From positions 372,001 through 436,000 of the forward strand of contig CAWDGK010000005.1 in NCBI GenBank assembly GCA_963801855.1: DNA of 64,000 bases, written 5' to 3'. Position numbers and translations under genes: made by a program. Origin of the DNA: JACDAN01 sp963801855 (GTDB lineage: Bacteria; Actinomycetota; Thermoleophilia; Gaiellales; Gaiellaceae). The notes beneath the pieces were generated by a model that had not been told where the DNA came from, searched no databases, and worked only from the letters and a program-made list of their open reading frames with translations. Shown here in pieces: positions 32,046-41,492 of the stretch. The stretch's first letter is position 1. Each line of letters starts with the position of its first letter.

Positions 32046-32927
32046 ATGGCAGCGGAGCCCACGACCCACCCCGCCGCCGCGGCGGGAACCGTCTCCCTCG
32101 GCGATCTCGTCGTCAACCGCATGGGCTTCGGTGCCATGCGCATCACGGGCCAGGGCATCTGGGGCGACCCGTCCGACCGCGAGGATGCCAAGGGCGTTCT
32201 TCGCCGCGCCGTCGAGCTCGGCGTCAACCTGATCGACACGGCCAACTCGTACGGTCCCGAGGTCAGCGAGCAGCTGATCGCCGACGCGCTGCACCCTTAC
32301 CCGGACGACCTCGTCATCGCGACGAAGGGCGGCCTGACCCGGCCCGGCCCCGGCGACTGGCAGCGTGACGGCAGGCCCGAGTCGCTCCGCGAGGCCCTGG
32401 AGGGCAGCTTGCGCCGCCTTCGGCTCGACCGGATCGACGTCTACCAGCTGCATGCTGTCGATCCGCAGGTCCCGATCGAGGACTCGGTGGGCGCGCTCGC
32501 AGAGCTTCGGCAGGAGGGGAAGATCCGCCACGTGGGGCTCTCCAACGTCGACGCGCGCGAGCTCGCCACCGCACGCGAGATCGTCCCGGTCGTCTCGGTG
32601 CAGAACCGGTACAGCCTTGCCGACCGCCACTCCGAGGGCGTGCTCGAGGTCTGCGAGCGCGACGGCCTCGCGTTCCTGCCCTGGTTCCCCCTTGCGGTGG
32701 GCCGTCTCGCGCAGGCCCGCGGCCGCCTGGCGCAGGTCGCGCAGAGCCGCGGCTCGACCGCAGCGCAGGTCGCTCTCGCCTGGCTGCTGCGCCGCTCCCC
32801 GGCGATGGCGCCGATTCCGGGAACCTCCTCGGCCTCGCACCTGGAGGAGAACGTGGCTGCCGCCGGCCTGGAGCTCACCGACGCCGAGTTCTCCGAGCTC
32901 AGCCGGACTGCTGAGGCCGGTCTCTGA
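32046..32927 (+). CDS. Aldo/keto reductase
   Basis: A 293-residue NADPH-dependent oxidoreductase with the TIM-barrel AKR pattern. Catalytic residues are visible: D and Y in LIDTANSYGPEVSE (about 60-73), K in IATKGGL and H in YQLHAVD (about 137). The cofactor-binding end has PIPGTSSASHLEENVAA. ATG at 32046. It overlaps dcd by TGATG-type coupling (the stop and next ATG share bases). The substrate is unknown; the sequence is closest in feel to the YajO/oxidoreductase group. Confidence 0.92.
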   Translation: MAAEPTTHPAAAAGTVSLGDLVVNRMGFGAMRITGQGIWGDPSDREDAKGVLRRAVELGVNLIDTANSYGPEVSEQLIADALHPYPDDLVIATKGGLTRPGPGDWQRDGRPESLREALEGSLRRLRLDRIDVYQLHAVDPQVPIEDSVGALAELRQEGKIRHVGLSNVDARELATAREIVPVVSVQNRYSLADRHSEGVLEVCERDGLAFLPWFPLAVGRLAQARGRLAQVAQSRGSTAAQVALAWLLRRSPAMAPIPGTSSASHLEENVAAAGLELTDAEFSELSRTAEAGL

Positions 32928-33502
32928 TGGTCCTCTCCGACCGCACGATCAGGGCGCAGCTCGAGGACGGTCGCATCGAGATCGACCCCTACGACTCGTC
33001 GCTCCTCCAGCCGTCGAGCGTCGACGTTCGCGTCGACCGGTACTTCCGCGTCTTCCACAACGCCCGCTATCCGTTCATCGACGTCAAGGAGCCCCAGGAG
33101 GATCTGACCGAGCTCGTCGAGATCGACGACGAGCGTCCGTTCATCCTCCACCCCGGCGAGTTCGTGCTGGCCTCGACGCTGGAGCGGATCCGGCTGCCGG
33201 ACGACCTCGTGGCGCGGCTCGAGGGAAAGTCGAGCCTCGGACGGCTCGGGCTCCTGATCCACTCGACGGCGGGGTTCATCGACCCCGGTTGGGACGGGCA
33301 CGTCACCCTCGAGCTCTCGAACGTCGCGAATCTCCCGATCACGATCTACTACGCGATGAAGATCGGCCAGCTCTCGTTCGTCCAGCTCACGGAGCCGGCC
33401 GAGACGCCGTACGGCGCGGGCAAGCTCGGGTCGAAGTACCAGGGCCAGCAGGGCCCGACGCCGAGCCGGTACTACGAGAACTTCCGCGAGCGTGTGACGT
33501 GA
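32927..33502 (+). CDS. dcd: dCTP deaminase
   Basis: A 191-residue trimeric nucleotide enzyme of the dUTPase fold. Key segments: LLQPSSVDVRVDRYFRVF near residue 22, KSSLGRLGLLIHSTAGFIDP (about 100-119) with the catalytic serine/arginine and glutamate region, and the C-terminal YQGQQGPTPSRYYENF that closes over the nucleotide. It makes dUTP (or dUMP in bifunctional forms) for thymidylate synthesis. Whether it is mono- or bifunctional cannot be decided from what I see. ATG overlaps the stop of the aldo-keto reductase gene and its own stop overlaps the next GTG. Confidence 0.95.
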   Translation: MVLSDRTIRAQLEDGRIEIDPYDSSLLQPSSVDVRVDRYFRVFHNARYPFIDVKEPQEDLTELVEIDDERPFILHPGEFVLASTLERIRLPDDLVARLEGKSSLGRLGLLIHSTAGFIDPGWDGHVTLELSNVANLPITIYYAMKIGQLSFVQLTEPAETPYGAGKLGSKYQGQQGPTPSRYYENFRERVT

Positions 33503-34392
33503 GAGTCCTCGTCACCGGTGCCACGGGCTTCGTCGGCCCGAAGATCGCGAACGCGATCGTCGACGCGGGCCACGAGGTCAGGGTGCTCGAGCGCAAGCCG
33601 GGGTCGTGGAAGGAGGCCGGCATCCGCTGCCAGGAGGCAGTCCAGGGAGACATGACCGATGCGGACAGCCTGCGCCGTGCGGTCGAGGGTCGGGAGGTGG
33701 TCGTCCACCTTGTCGCAATCCGCCAGGGGCGGCCCGAGCAGTTCCAGCGCGTGATGATCGAGGGCACGCAGAACCTCCTTGCGGCATGCGAGGGAGGCGT
33801 CAAGCGGTTCGTGCTGATGAGCGCGCTGGGGACGGGTGAGCAGACGAAGGACCTGGTGCCGTACTACGGCGCGAAGTGGCAGCAGGAGCAGGACGTCAAG
33901 GCCTCCGGGCTCGAGCACGTGATCTTCCGGCCGAGCTTCATCTTCGGCCGGGAGGGCGGCATTCTCCCGACGTTCGTGCGGATGGGAAAGCTCGCGCCGG
34001 TGACGGGGATCGTCGGCAGCGGCAAGCAGCGGATCCAGCCGATCTGGGCCGACGACGTCGGCGCGTATTTTGCCGCCTCCGTGGACAAGGCCGATGCGGC
34101 GGGTGAGACTTTCGAGCTCGGCGGCCCCGACACGGTCACCTGGGACGAGCTCTGGAAGCGGATCCGAGGGGCGCTCGGCATTCGGCGCCGGCCGACGATG
34201 CATCTCCCGACCGCGCTGATGCGGATTCCTGCGGCGCTGACCGAGCGCTTGCCGGGGAACATCCCGCTCACACGTGACCTCCTGACGATGCTGGAGGCAG
34301 GGGACAACGTCGTCTCCAACGACCGCGCGGTGCGGACCTTCGGCATCCCGCTCGCGCCGCTCGACGAGCAGCTTCGGCGCGCCACCACTTGA
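33499..34392 (+). CDS. NAD(P)-binding atypical SDR (NDUFA9-like)
   Basis: A 297-residue Rossmann protein starting at the GTG at 33499, which overlaps dcd by 4 bases. The nucleotide loop is VTGATGFVGPKIA (about 5-17), followed by LERKPGSW. The usual YxxxK is read as YYGAKWQQE near 118-126. This places it with the atypical SDR group that includes NDUFA9-like and YbjT-like proteins, often linked to isoprenoid or quinone metabolism. No substrate can be named. It is followed by a lipid-binding-fold SRPBCC gene with overlap, and the two may act on the same hydrophobic molecule. Confidence 0.86.
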   Translation: MRVLVTGATGFVGPKIANAIVDAGHEVRVLERKPGSWKEAGIRCQEAVQGDMTDADSLRRAVEGREVVVHLVAIRQGRPEQFQRVMIEGTQNLLAACEGGVKRFVLMSALGTGEQTKDLVPYYGAKWQQEQDVKASGLEHVIFRPSFIFGREGGILPTFVRMGKLAPVTGIVGSGKQRIQPIWADDVGAYFAASVDKADAAGETFELGGPDTVTWDELWKRIRGALGIRRRPTMHLPTALMRIPAALTERLPGNIPLTRDLLTMLEAGDNVVSNDRAVRTFGIPLAPLDEQLRRATT

Positions 34393-34805
34393 TCGAAGCA
34401 ACACGGGCGGTCTCTGCGCCGCCCGAGCGCGTCTTCGAGTTTCTCTCGGACCTCCGCAACCACTGGCGCCTCGAGAGACGCTTCCTCGAGCTCGAAGACG
34501 TCGGAGAGAAGGGTGGCGTCATTCGCCTCACCGGGCCGCTCGGCCTCTCGCGCAAGGCTCGCACGGCGGTGCTGGAGGCCGTGCCGCACACGCGCGTCGC
34601 CGGGCGGGCCGATCTCCGCGGAGGCACGGTCGGGCTCGTGGCCTGGGAGATCCGGCCGGAGGGATCGGGCTCGCGCGTGCGCCTGGCCGCGGAGATACCG
34701 CAGGCGTGGCTGCCGGATCGAATCTTCCTCGTCCTCGGCGGGCGAATCTGGTTGCGGCGCTTGTTCGCCCGGGCCCTCGTGAACCTCGACGAAACCCTGT
34801 CCTGA
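34389..34805 (+). CDS. SRPBCC family protein
   Basis: A 138-residue START/Bet v 1-like protein. It opens MIEATRAVSAPPERVFEFLSDLRNHW, the usual SRPBCC beginning (first 20 residues diagnostic), and ends with a long helix. Such proteins form a cavity for hydrophobic ligands. TTG start at 34389 overlapping the previous stop, so it is translated with the SDR gene. Function unknown. Confidence 0.82.
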   Translation: MIEATRAVSAPPERVFEFLSDLRNHWRLERRFLELEDVGEKGGVIRLTGPLGLSRKARTAVLEAVPHTRVAGRADLRGGTVGLVAWEIRPEGSGSRVRLAAEIPQAWLPDRIFLVLGGRIWLRRLFARALVNLDETLS

Positions 34806-34838
34806 AGCGGCGTAGCTAGCTCAAGCGAAGCGGCTCGA

Positions 34839-36401
34839 ATGCCGACGATCCCTCATGTGAGGGGTCTCGCCAGATGCTCACGCCGCGTCACCGTGGCGTC
34901 CATCCTCCTGCTCGGGCTCCTGCTCGCCGGATTCGCCTCCGTCGTGGTCCAATCGCAGCGGCAGAGCCGGGAGGGCCTCGAAGAGCGATTCGCGCTCCGC
35001 GGGACCCTCGCCTCACGCTTCATCTCGGCGTACCTACGTGACGTTGCGCGCCATCAGAAAGGCGAGGCGCAGCAAGCGCTGGCGGGCTCGACGGTCACGC
35101 GGGATCAGTTCGAGACGACCGTGGACGGCATGGGAATTCACGCGGCCGTCCTCCTCGATGCCCGCGGCCGGCTGCTGCAGGTCTATCCACGCAACCCCGC
35201 CATTCTCGGAAAAGACCTCGGGCCGAGCTACCCACATCTCGCAGCTGCCCTCCAGGGGCGCACCGGCGTTTCGGGCCTAGTGCCGTCCGCTGCGCGCGGC
35301 GCGCCGATCGTGGCGGTTGCCGTTCCGTTTTCGTCCGTGGAGGGCGGCCGGGTCCTCGGCATGGCGATCGATCTCGAGACGAGCCCCCTCGTGGACTACC
35401 TCGAGAACTCGATTCCCTTCTCGGCCGAGGGACGCCTTGTCGACGCCAAGAACAACCTGATCACGATGACCGGCGAGCCCGTGCGCGGTGCAGCATTCTG
35501 GTCGAGCACCGCCATCGCCGGCACACCCTGGCGCCTCCAGTTGGCCACGCCCAAGGCGACGCTCTACGCGCCGGTCTCCGGTCTTGCCCGCTGGGTGCCC
35601 TGGGCTCTCTTCGCGGGGTTCTCAGCTGCGGCCATCGGCATCCTGCTCCTCTTTCTTCGACTGCTCGACAGCCGGACGCAGGTGGCGGGACGGAACCGGG
35701 AGGTGATCCGGCTGATGCAGGTTCAGCAGCGTTTCATCGCGTCGACGTCACACGAGCTGCGAACGCCACTGACCTCGGTGCTCGGATACCTCGACGTCCT
35801 GCTCAAGGGCAGCGCCGGCCCCTTCAGTGACCAGCAGCGTGCGTTTCTCGACATCGCGCGGCGAAACGCGGGACGCCTGCTCGAGCTCGTGGCCGACCTC
35901 ATGCTCGCGGCAGAGATCGACGCGCGGAAGCTCAAGCTCGATCGCGAGCCCCTGGCGCTGGAGGATCTCGCCCGAGAGAGCGTCGAGAGCGCCCTTCCTC
36001 AGGCTCACGCGAAGGGCGTCGAGCTCGTGCTCGGCACCGGAACGCCTGCGAACGTGGTTGCCGACCGTCGCCGCATCTCGCAAGTGCTGACCAATCTCGT
36101 CTCGAACGCGGTCAAGTTCACCCCCGAAAACGGCCGGGTCGAAGTCCGATCCTTCCGGGACAATGGCCATGCAGTGATCGAGGTCGCCGACAACGGCATG
36201 GGAATACCGGAGGCCGAGCAGGACCGCCTCTTCACCAGGTTCTTCCGGTCGTCGAACGCGCTCGCGGAGGAGATCCCGGGGTCTGGCCTCGGCCTCGCCA
36301 TCGCCAAGCAGCTCACCGACCTGCATGGCGGCCACCTGGGATTCACGACGAGCGAAGGGGTCGGCACGACGTTTCGCGTCGAGCTCCCTTCGTCACAATA
36401 G
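34839..36401 (+). CDS. Sensor histidine kinase with external sensor domain
   Basis: 520 residues. First membrane helix at about 18-40, an extracytoplasmic Cache-like sensor at about 45-255 (ARGRLLQVYPRNPAI in its core), second helix at about 262-285, then the HisKA dimerisation helix with the phospho-acceptor in STSHELRTPLTSVLGYL (H near 312), and an HATPase domain with NLVSNAVKFTPENG (N box), DNGMGIPEAEQD (G1) and GSGLGLAIAKQL (G2). Start ATG at 34839. The receiver-only gene 4 bases downstream is the obvious phosphorylation partner. The ligand is unknown. Confidence 0.93.
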   Translation: MPTIPHVRGLARCSRRVTVASILLLGLLLAGFASVVVQSQRQSREGLEERFALRGTLASRFISAYLRDVARHQKGEAQQALAGSTVTRDQFETTVDGMGIHAAVLLDARGRLLQVYPRNPAILGKDLGPSYPHLAAALQGRTGVSGLVPSAARGAPIVAVAVPFSSVEGGRVLGMAIDLETSPLVDYLENSIPFSAEGRLVDAKNNLITMTGEPVRGAAFWSSTAIAGTPWRLQLATPKATLYAPVSGLARWVPWALFAGFSAAAIGILLLFLRLLDSRTQVAGRNREVIRLMQVQQRFIASTSHELRTPLTSVLGYLDVLLKGSAGPFSDQQRAFLDIARRNAGRLLELVADLMLAAEIDARKLKLDREPLALEDLARESVESALPQAHAKGVELVLGTGTPANVVADRRRISQVLTNLVSNAVKFTPENGRVEVRSFRDNGHAVIEVADNGMGIPEAEQDRLFTRFFRSSNALAEEIPGSGLGLAIAKQLTDLHGGHLGFTTSEGVGTTFRVELPSSQ

Positions 36402-36405
36402 GCCC

Positions 36406-36807
36406 ATGGCGTCGAAGATCCTCGTCGTCGAGGACGACCAGGACATCCGCAACCTGCTGCACTTCCAGCTGAGCTCGGCCGGCTTCGAGACGGCGTTTGC
36501 GCGTGACGGCGCGACGGCGCTGATCGTCGCTCGGAAGGAGCGGCCTGACCTCATCCTCCTTGATCTCGGCCTGCCCGCAGGCGACGGTTTTGTCGTCATG
36601 GAGCGAATGAAGGCGATCCCAGACCTCGAGATGATCCCTGTGATCGTGGTGACGGCCCGCGATCCGGGGGAGGGCGAGCGAGCCGTCCAGCAGGGCGCCC
36701 GGGCGTTCTTCCACAAGCCGTTCGACGCCGATGCGCTCGTCGCCGAGATCCGCGTGGCGCTCGGAGGCGGCGGAATCGCGTCCGAGCTAGACGGCAGCCC
36801 GGGCTGA
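36406..36807 (+). CDS. Single-domain response regulator
   Basis: 133 residues, a lone receiver domain: acidic pair in VVEDDQDIR, phospho-acceptor aspartate in LILLDLGLPAGDG (near 53), switch threonine in VVTARD and the lysine in FHKPFDADAL. No output domain follows, so it must act on another protein. ATG at 36406 after the histidine kinase stop. Its 3' end overlaps the converging transketolase gene by 21 bases. Confidence 0.92.
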   Translation: MASKILVVEDDQDIRNLLHFQLSSAGFETAFARDGATALIVARKERPDLILLDLGLPAGDGFVVMERMKAIPDLEMIPVIVVTARDPGEGERAVQQGARAFFHKPFDADALVAEIRVALGGGGIASELDGSPG

Positions 36808-38620
36808 GACCAGCGCTCTCGCCGCCGTGCAGATGTGCTCGGCGTCGATGCCGGCAGCCGCCAGCAGCTCCGCCGGCTTGCCCGAGCGTGGCAGCTCGCG
36901 CACGGCGAGTACCCGGACAGGCGGCCGGTCCTCACTTTCGGCGAGCACGGAGAGAACCGCCTCGCCGATTCCACCCTCCGCCCAGTGGTCCTCGACGGTG
37001 ACGATGGGCGTCCGGATGGATTGCAGCGTCTCCACGTCGATCGGCTTCACCGAGTAGAGGTCGATCACCCGGGCCGACACGTCTTCGGCGGCCAGAGTGT
37101 CCGCCGCCGCGAGCGCCTCGTGGAGGGTGATGCCGGCCGCGACGATCGTGACGTCGTCGTCGTCCGAAGAGCGCAGCGTCTTGCTTCCGCCGACCGGGAA
37201 CTCCTCGTCCGGCTCGTAGACGACCGCCGTGTCCGCCCGCGTCGTGCGGAGGAACGAGATTCCGTCGATGTCGGCCATGGCCTGAACGAGCTTGGACGTC
37301 TGGTTGCCGTCGCAGGGGTAGAGGACGGTCGAGCCGTGAATCGCACGGAACTCGGCGAGATCCTCCAGCGCCATCTGTGAGGGCCCGTCCTCGCCGATCG
37401 AGACGCCGGCGTGGGAGCCGCAGAGCTTGAGCGTCGCCCGGCTGATCGCCGCCATGCGGACGAAGTCGTAGCCGCGGCTCATGAACGCCGCGAAGGTGGA
37501 CGCGAACGGCTTCCAGCCGAGTACCTGCATCCCGACGGCCGCGGCGACCATCTGCTGCTCGGCGATGTACATCTCGAAGAACCTGTCGGGGTGGGCGTCG
37601 CGGAAGATCTCCGCGTAGGTCGAGTTGGAGACTTCCCCGTCGAGCACGACGACCTTGGGGTCGACTCCGCCGAGCGCGGCGAGCGCGTCGCCGTACGCCT
37701 TACGGGTCGCGACCTTGGAGCCGAGCTCGTACCTCGGCCACTCCGGTGTTCCCGGCGAGTCGAAGGCGTGAGGCTTGCCCGCTTCCGGTTTCGGGACGTC
37801 GACTTCGACGTTGCGGATTCCGCCCAAGGCTTCGACGGCATCCTCCGCCACCGCCTTCCCGTGCCAGCCCCCCTTGTCCTCGATCTCCGAGTACCCCTTG
37901 CCCTTGATCGTCTTGGCGACGATCGCCGTCGGCTTCCCGGTCGTGGACTCGGCCTCTCGGTAGGCGGCGTCGATCTGCTCGACGTCGTGTCCGTCGACCT
38001 CGATGGCGTGCCAACCGAAGGCACGCAGGCGGTCGGAGTAGGACGAGAGGTCCCAGCCGTGCATGGTCTCGCCCCGCTGGCCCAGCCGGTTGACGTCGAT
38101 GATCGCGGTCAGGTTGTCGAGTTCGTAGAACGCGGCGTGCTCCGCGGCCTCCCACATCGAGCCCTCGGCCATCTCGCTGTCGCCGCAGATGACCCAGACC
38201 CGGAATGGAAGGCGGTCGAGCCGCTTTCCGGCGATCGCCATCCCGACACCGATCGGCAGTCCCTGCCCGAGCGAGCCGGTTGCGACGTCGACCCAGGGGA
38301 GAACGGGCGTCGGATGTCCCTCGAGGCGGCTGCCGAACTGCCGGTAGGTGCCGAACTCCTCCTCGGAAAGGGCACCTGCAGCCCGGAAGAGGCCGTAGAC
38401 GAGCGGAGAGGCATGGCCCTTGGAGAAGACCAGGCGGTCGTTTGCCGGGCTCTTCGGCTCGTCGTAGTCGTAGCGGAAGTGGCTCGCAAGGAGGACGGCC
38501 GCGAGGTCCGCAGCGGACATCGAGGAGGTGGGATGGCCCGAGCCCGCCTTGGCGCTCGCGCGCACCGCGTCGACGCGAAGCTGCTGTCCGAGTTCCCGCC
38601 AGAGGTCTGACGCCAGCCAC
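36787..38620 (-). CDS. tkt: Transketolase, with a probable indel at the 5' end
   Basis: A TPP enzyme of the non-oxidative pentose phosphate pathway, single-chain type. Motifs: KAGSGHPTSSMSAADL near the N-terminus, the TPP/metal segment GDSEMAEGSMWEAAEHA, DVNRLGQ and the pyrimidine-domain HAGVSIGEDGPSQM. The uninterrupted frame only starts at a GTG at 38565, which cuts off conserved residues (LWRELGQQLRVDA) for which no start codon exists in frame. Removing one G near 38615 joins the GTG at 38620 as MAASDLWRELGQQLRVDAV and gives 610 residues. I take 38620 as the true start and the extra G as an error. Divergent from rpiB, 22 bases apart. Confidence 0.92.
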
Positions 38621-38642
38621 GTAGGGGTAACGTAGTCGAGCG

Positions 38643-39101
38643 ATGCGGATCGCGGTTGCCTTCGATCACAGAGGTGTCAAATTGCGTGAGCGCGTCCTCG
38701 ACGAGCTGCGAGCGCTCGGCCACGAGCCCATCGACCTCGGGACGGACGCCTCCGAGCCGGCCGTCGACTATCCGGACAAGGCCAGAGAGGTCGGAGAGGC
38801 GATCCGCTCCGGCGAGGCCGAGCGTGGGATCCTCGTCTGCGGCTCCGGAGTCGGCGCTGCGATCGCCGCTTGCAAGCTGCCCGGCATTCGCGCTGCGATC
38901 TGCCACGACACCTACTCGGCGCACCAGGGGGTCGAGCACGACGACATGAACGTTCTCTGTATCGGGTCCGGTGTCATCGGCGCCGACATGGCGGCGGAAC
39001 TGGTTCGCGCGTTTCTCGCGGCCGAGTTCGACGGCGGCGAGCGGTACCGCAAGAGGCTTGAGAAGATCGAGGCGATGGAAAGAGAGGCTTCAGGTGTCTA
39101 A
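38643..39101 (+). CDS. rpiB: Ribose-5-phosphate isomerase B
   Basis: A 152-residue RpiB/LacAB family enzyme interconverting ribulose 5-phosphate and ribose 5-phosphate. It has AFDHRGVKLRE at the start, GTDASEPAVDYPDKAREV, the catalytic cysteine in LVCGSGVGAAIAA (near 66) and the HDTYSAHQGVEHDDMNVL active-site segment. ATG at 38643. First gene of the plus-strand pentose-phosphate operon; overlaps the transaldolase GTG by 8 bases. Confidence 0.95.
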   Translation: MRIAVAFDHRGVKLRERVLDELRALGHEPIDLGTDASEPAVDYPDKAREVGEAIRSGEAERGILVCGSGVGAAIAACKLPGIRAAICHDTYSAHQGVEHDDMNVLCIGSGVIGADMAAELVRAFLAAEFDGGERYRKRLEKIEAMEREASGV

Positions 39102-40203
39102 GTCACGGCTGCACAGGTTGAGCGAGCTCGGGCAGAGCGTGTGGATCGACTCCCTCTCGCGCGAGTGGCTCCGCACGGGAGAGCTGCAGCGGCTGATGGA
39201 CGAGGACGCTGTCGTCGGAGTCACGTCCAACCCGACCATCTTCCAGAAGGCGATGGCCGAGGGGGACTGGTACGACGAGCAGCTGCGCGAGGTGCTGGCG
39301 GACACCGACGACCATACGGAGGTCTTCTTCCGGCTCGCGTTCGACGACATCCGCGAGGCGTGCGACCTGATGAAGCAGGTCTGGGACGTGAGCAAGGGGC
39401 AGGATGGCTACGTCTCCCTCGAGGTCGATCCGAACCTCGCCCACGACACACAGGGGACGATCGAGCAGGCGCAGCGCTTCCACGACGAGATCCGGCGCGA
39501 CAACCTGTACGTGAAGATCCCGGCGACGGAAGCCGGCCTGCCGGCGATCGAGGAGATGATCGCCCGCGGCAAGAGCATCAACGTCACTCTCATTTTCTCG
39601 CTCGAGCGGTATTCGGCTGTCGCCGAGGCCTACGTGCGCGGCCTCGAGCGTTTCGTCGAGTCAGGCGGAGATCCGACGAAGGTCACGTCGGTCGCGAGCT
39701 TCTTCGTCTCCCGGGTCGACACCGAGGCCGACCGGCGGCTGGACGAGCTGGGCGGTCACGACGAGCTCAAGGGCAAGCTGGCGATCGCGAACGCGAAGCT
39801 GGCCTACCGGCGCTACAAGGAGATCTTCTCGGGAGATCGCTGGGACGCGCTCGTCCCGCACGGAGCCTCGGCTCAACGTTGCCTCTGGGCCTCGACTTCG
39901 ACGAAGAACCCGGAGTACAGAGACGTGATGTACGTCGAGGAGCTCCTGGGCCCTCAGACGGTGAACACGATGCCGAAGGAGACGATCGATGCGTTTCAGG
40001 ATCACGGTGAGGTGCGGGGCGCGACGATCGAGGAGGGGCTGGACGAGGCCGAGGCATTCTTCGCGGAGCTCGCCGAGGCCGGCGTGGACTACGACGACGT
40101 CTCCCGCGTGCTCGAGGAGGAGGGCGTCCAGAAGTTCGCCGACTCCTTCGGTGAGCTGGTTGACGGCATCGCCTCCAAGCGCGGCCAGCTCGTCGCGACT
40201 TGA
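39094..40203 (+). CDS. tal: Transaldolase
   Basis: A 369-residue enzyme transferring a dihydroxyacetone unit between sugar phosphates. The Schiff-base lysine is K141 in NLYVKIPATEAGL. VVGVTSNPTIFQKAM (40-54) and NVTLIFSLERY are typical of the longer actinobacterial and cyanobacterial transaldolases. GTG start at 39094, giving VSKSRLHRLSELGQSVW; the open frame further upstream is a shadow of rpiB. Overlaps pgi by 4 bases. In some relatives transaldolase and the isomerase are fused; here they are separate genes but directly coupled. Confidence 0.95.
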   Translation: MSKSRLHRLSELGQSVWIDSLSREWLRTGELQRLMDEDAVVGVTSNPTIFQKAMAEGDWYDEQLREVLADTDDHTEVFFRLAFDDIREACDLMKQVWDVSKGQDGYVSLEVDPNLAHDTQGTIEQAQRFHDEIRRDNLYVKIPATEAGLPAIEEMIARGKSINVTLIFSLERYSAVAEAYVRGLERFVESGGDPTKVTSVASFFVSRVDTEADRRLDELGGHDELKGKLAIANAKLAYRRYKEIFSGDRWDALVPHGASAQRCLWASTSTKNPEYRDVMYVEELLGPQTVNTMPKETIDAFQDHGEVRGATIEEGLDEAEAFFAELAEAGVDYDDVSRVLEEEGVQKFADSFGELVDGIASKRGQLVAT

Positions 40204-41492
40204 GCACCATCGCGCCTGCTGAGCTGGTCGAGCGGATCTGGGAGCGGGACCCCTCGGTCTGGACGGGCGGGGACGAGGCCCACTGGCTCGGCTGGCTCGA
40301 CGAGCCCGCTCGGATGCGGGAGCGGGCCCATGAGCTCCTGGAGTTCGCCCATCGGATGGAGGGCGAGGTCGAGGACGTCGTCCTGCTCGGAATGGGCGGG
40401 TCGAGCCTTGCTCCCGAGGTGCTGCGCCGCACGTTCGGCGCAGAGCGGTTCCACGTCCTCGACACGACGCACCCGACGGCGATCAGGCGGCTCGAGACCT
40501 CCATCGACGTCGAGCGGACGATCTTCGTCGCCGCGTCGAAGTCCGGAACCACGATCGAGACGCGCTCGCACGCGGACTACTTCCGGGACCGGGGAGGCCG
40601 CTTCGCGGTGGTCACCGATCCGGGCTCGCCGCTCGCTGAGATCTCAGAGGACGTCTTCTACGGCGAGCCGACGATCGGCGGGCGCTACTCGGCGCTCTCG
40701 GTCTTCGGTCTCCTCCCGGCCACGCTCATGGGCGTCGACGTCGTCAGGCTCCTCGACAGGGCCGACGAGATGCGGGAAGCCTGCCGCCAGGAGGAAGGGA
40801 ACCCTGGCCTCGAGCTCGGCCTGCGGCTGGCGGAGACCCGGTTCCTGCGCGTGGACGGCGACTTCGGCCTCTGGGTGGAGCAGCTCGTCGCCGAGTCCAC
40901 GGGGAAGCAGGGCAAGGGCGTCGTGCCGGTGCGAGAGGGCGGCGAGTCGCTTGGGATGGGTCTTGCCGATCCGTACGACCTCGGCCAGGAGTTCTTCCGC
41001 TGGGAGTTCGCAACGGCGGTCGCAGGCTCGGTTCTCGGGATCAATCCATTCGACCAGCCAGACGTTCAGTCGGCGAAGGATCGAACCACCGCCTTGCTTT
41101 CCGAGACACGGTCGGTGTCAGACACTCGTCGTGTCTCGGAGGGCCATGTCGAAATGCTGCTCGACCAGGCGGGCCCGGGCCAGTACATCGCGATCCAGGC
41201 GTTCATCGACCCCGCTCGCGAGGACGAGCTGGAGCCGATGATTCGCCGGGCACGCGACACGGGAGCATCTGTCTCGGTCGGCCTCGGCCCCCGCTACCTC
41301 CACTCGACCGGCCAGCTCCACAAGGGCGGGCCCGACACCGGGCTCTTCGTGCAGGTCGTCGACGACCTCGGCGAGGAGCTGCCCATCCCGGGCCAGGACT
41401 TCGGGTTCCGCACCCTGATCTCTGCCCAGGCCGACGGCGACTTCGCGGCGCTCGAGGAGCGCGGCCGGAAGATCATCAGAGTGGCGCTGTGA
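40200..41492 (+). CDS. pgi: Glucose-6-phosphate isomerase, short type
   Basis: A 430-residue SIS-fold isomerase, shorter than the 540-residue classical Pgi and similar to the isomerase half of transaldolase-Pgi fusion proteins. The phosphate-binding loops are LGMGGSSLAPEVLRR (near 64) and AASKSGTTIETRS (near 110). IAIQAFIDP is seen toward the C-terminus. It links glycolysis to the oxidative branch encoded next. TTG start at 40200 overlapping the tal stop; overlaps gnd by 4 bases. Confidence 0.92.
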   Translation: MSTIAPAELVERIWERDPSVWTGGDEAHWLGWLDEPARMRERAHELLEFAHRMEGEVEDVVLLGMGGSSLAPEVLRRTFGAERFHVLDTTHPTAIRRLETSIDVERTIFVAASKSGTTIETRSHADYFRDRGGRFAVVTDPGSPLAEISEDVFYGEPTIGGRYSALSVFGLLPATLMGVDVVRLLDRADEMREACRQEEGNPGLELGLRLAETRFLRVDGDFGLWVEQLVAESTGKQGKGVVPVREGGESLGMGLADPYDLGQEFFRWEFATAVAGSVLGINPFDQPDVQSAKDRTTALLSETRSVSDTRRVSEGHVEMLLDQAGPGQYIAIQAFIDPAREDELEPMIRRARDTGASVSVGLGPRYLHSTGQLHKGGPDTGLFVQVVDDLGEELPIPGQDFGFRTLISAQADGDFAALEERGRKIIRVAL

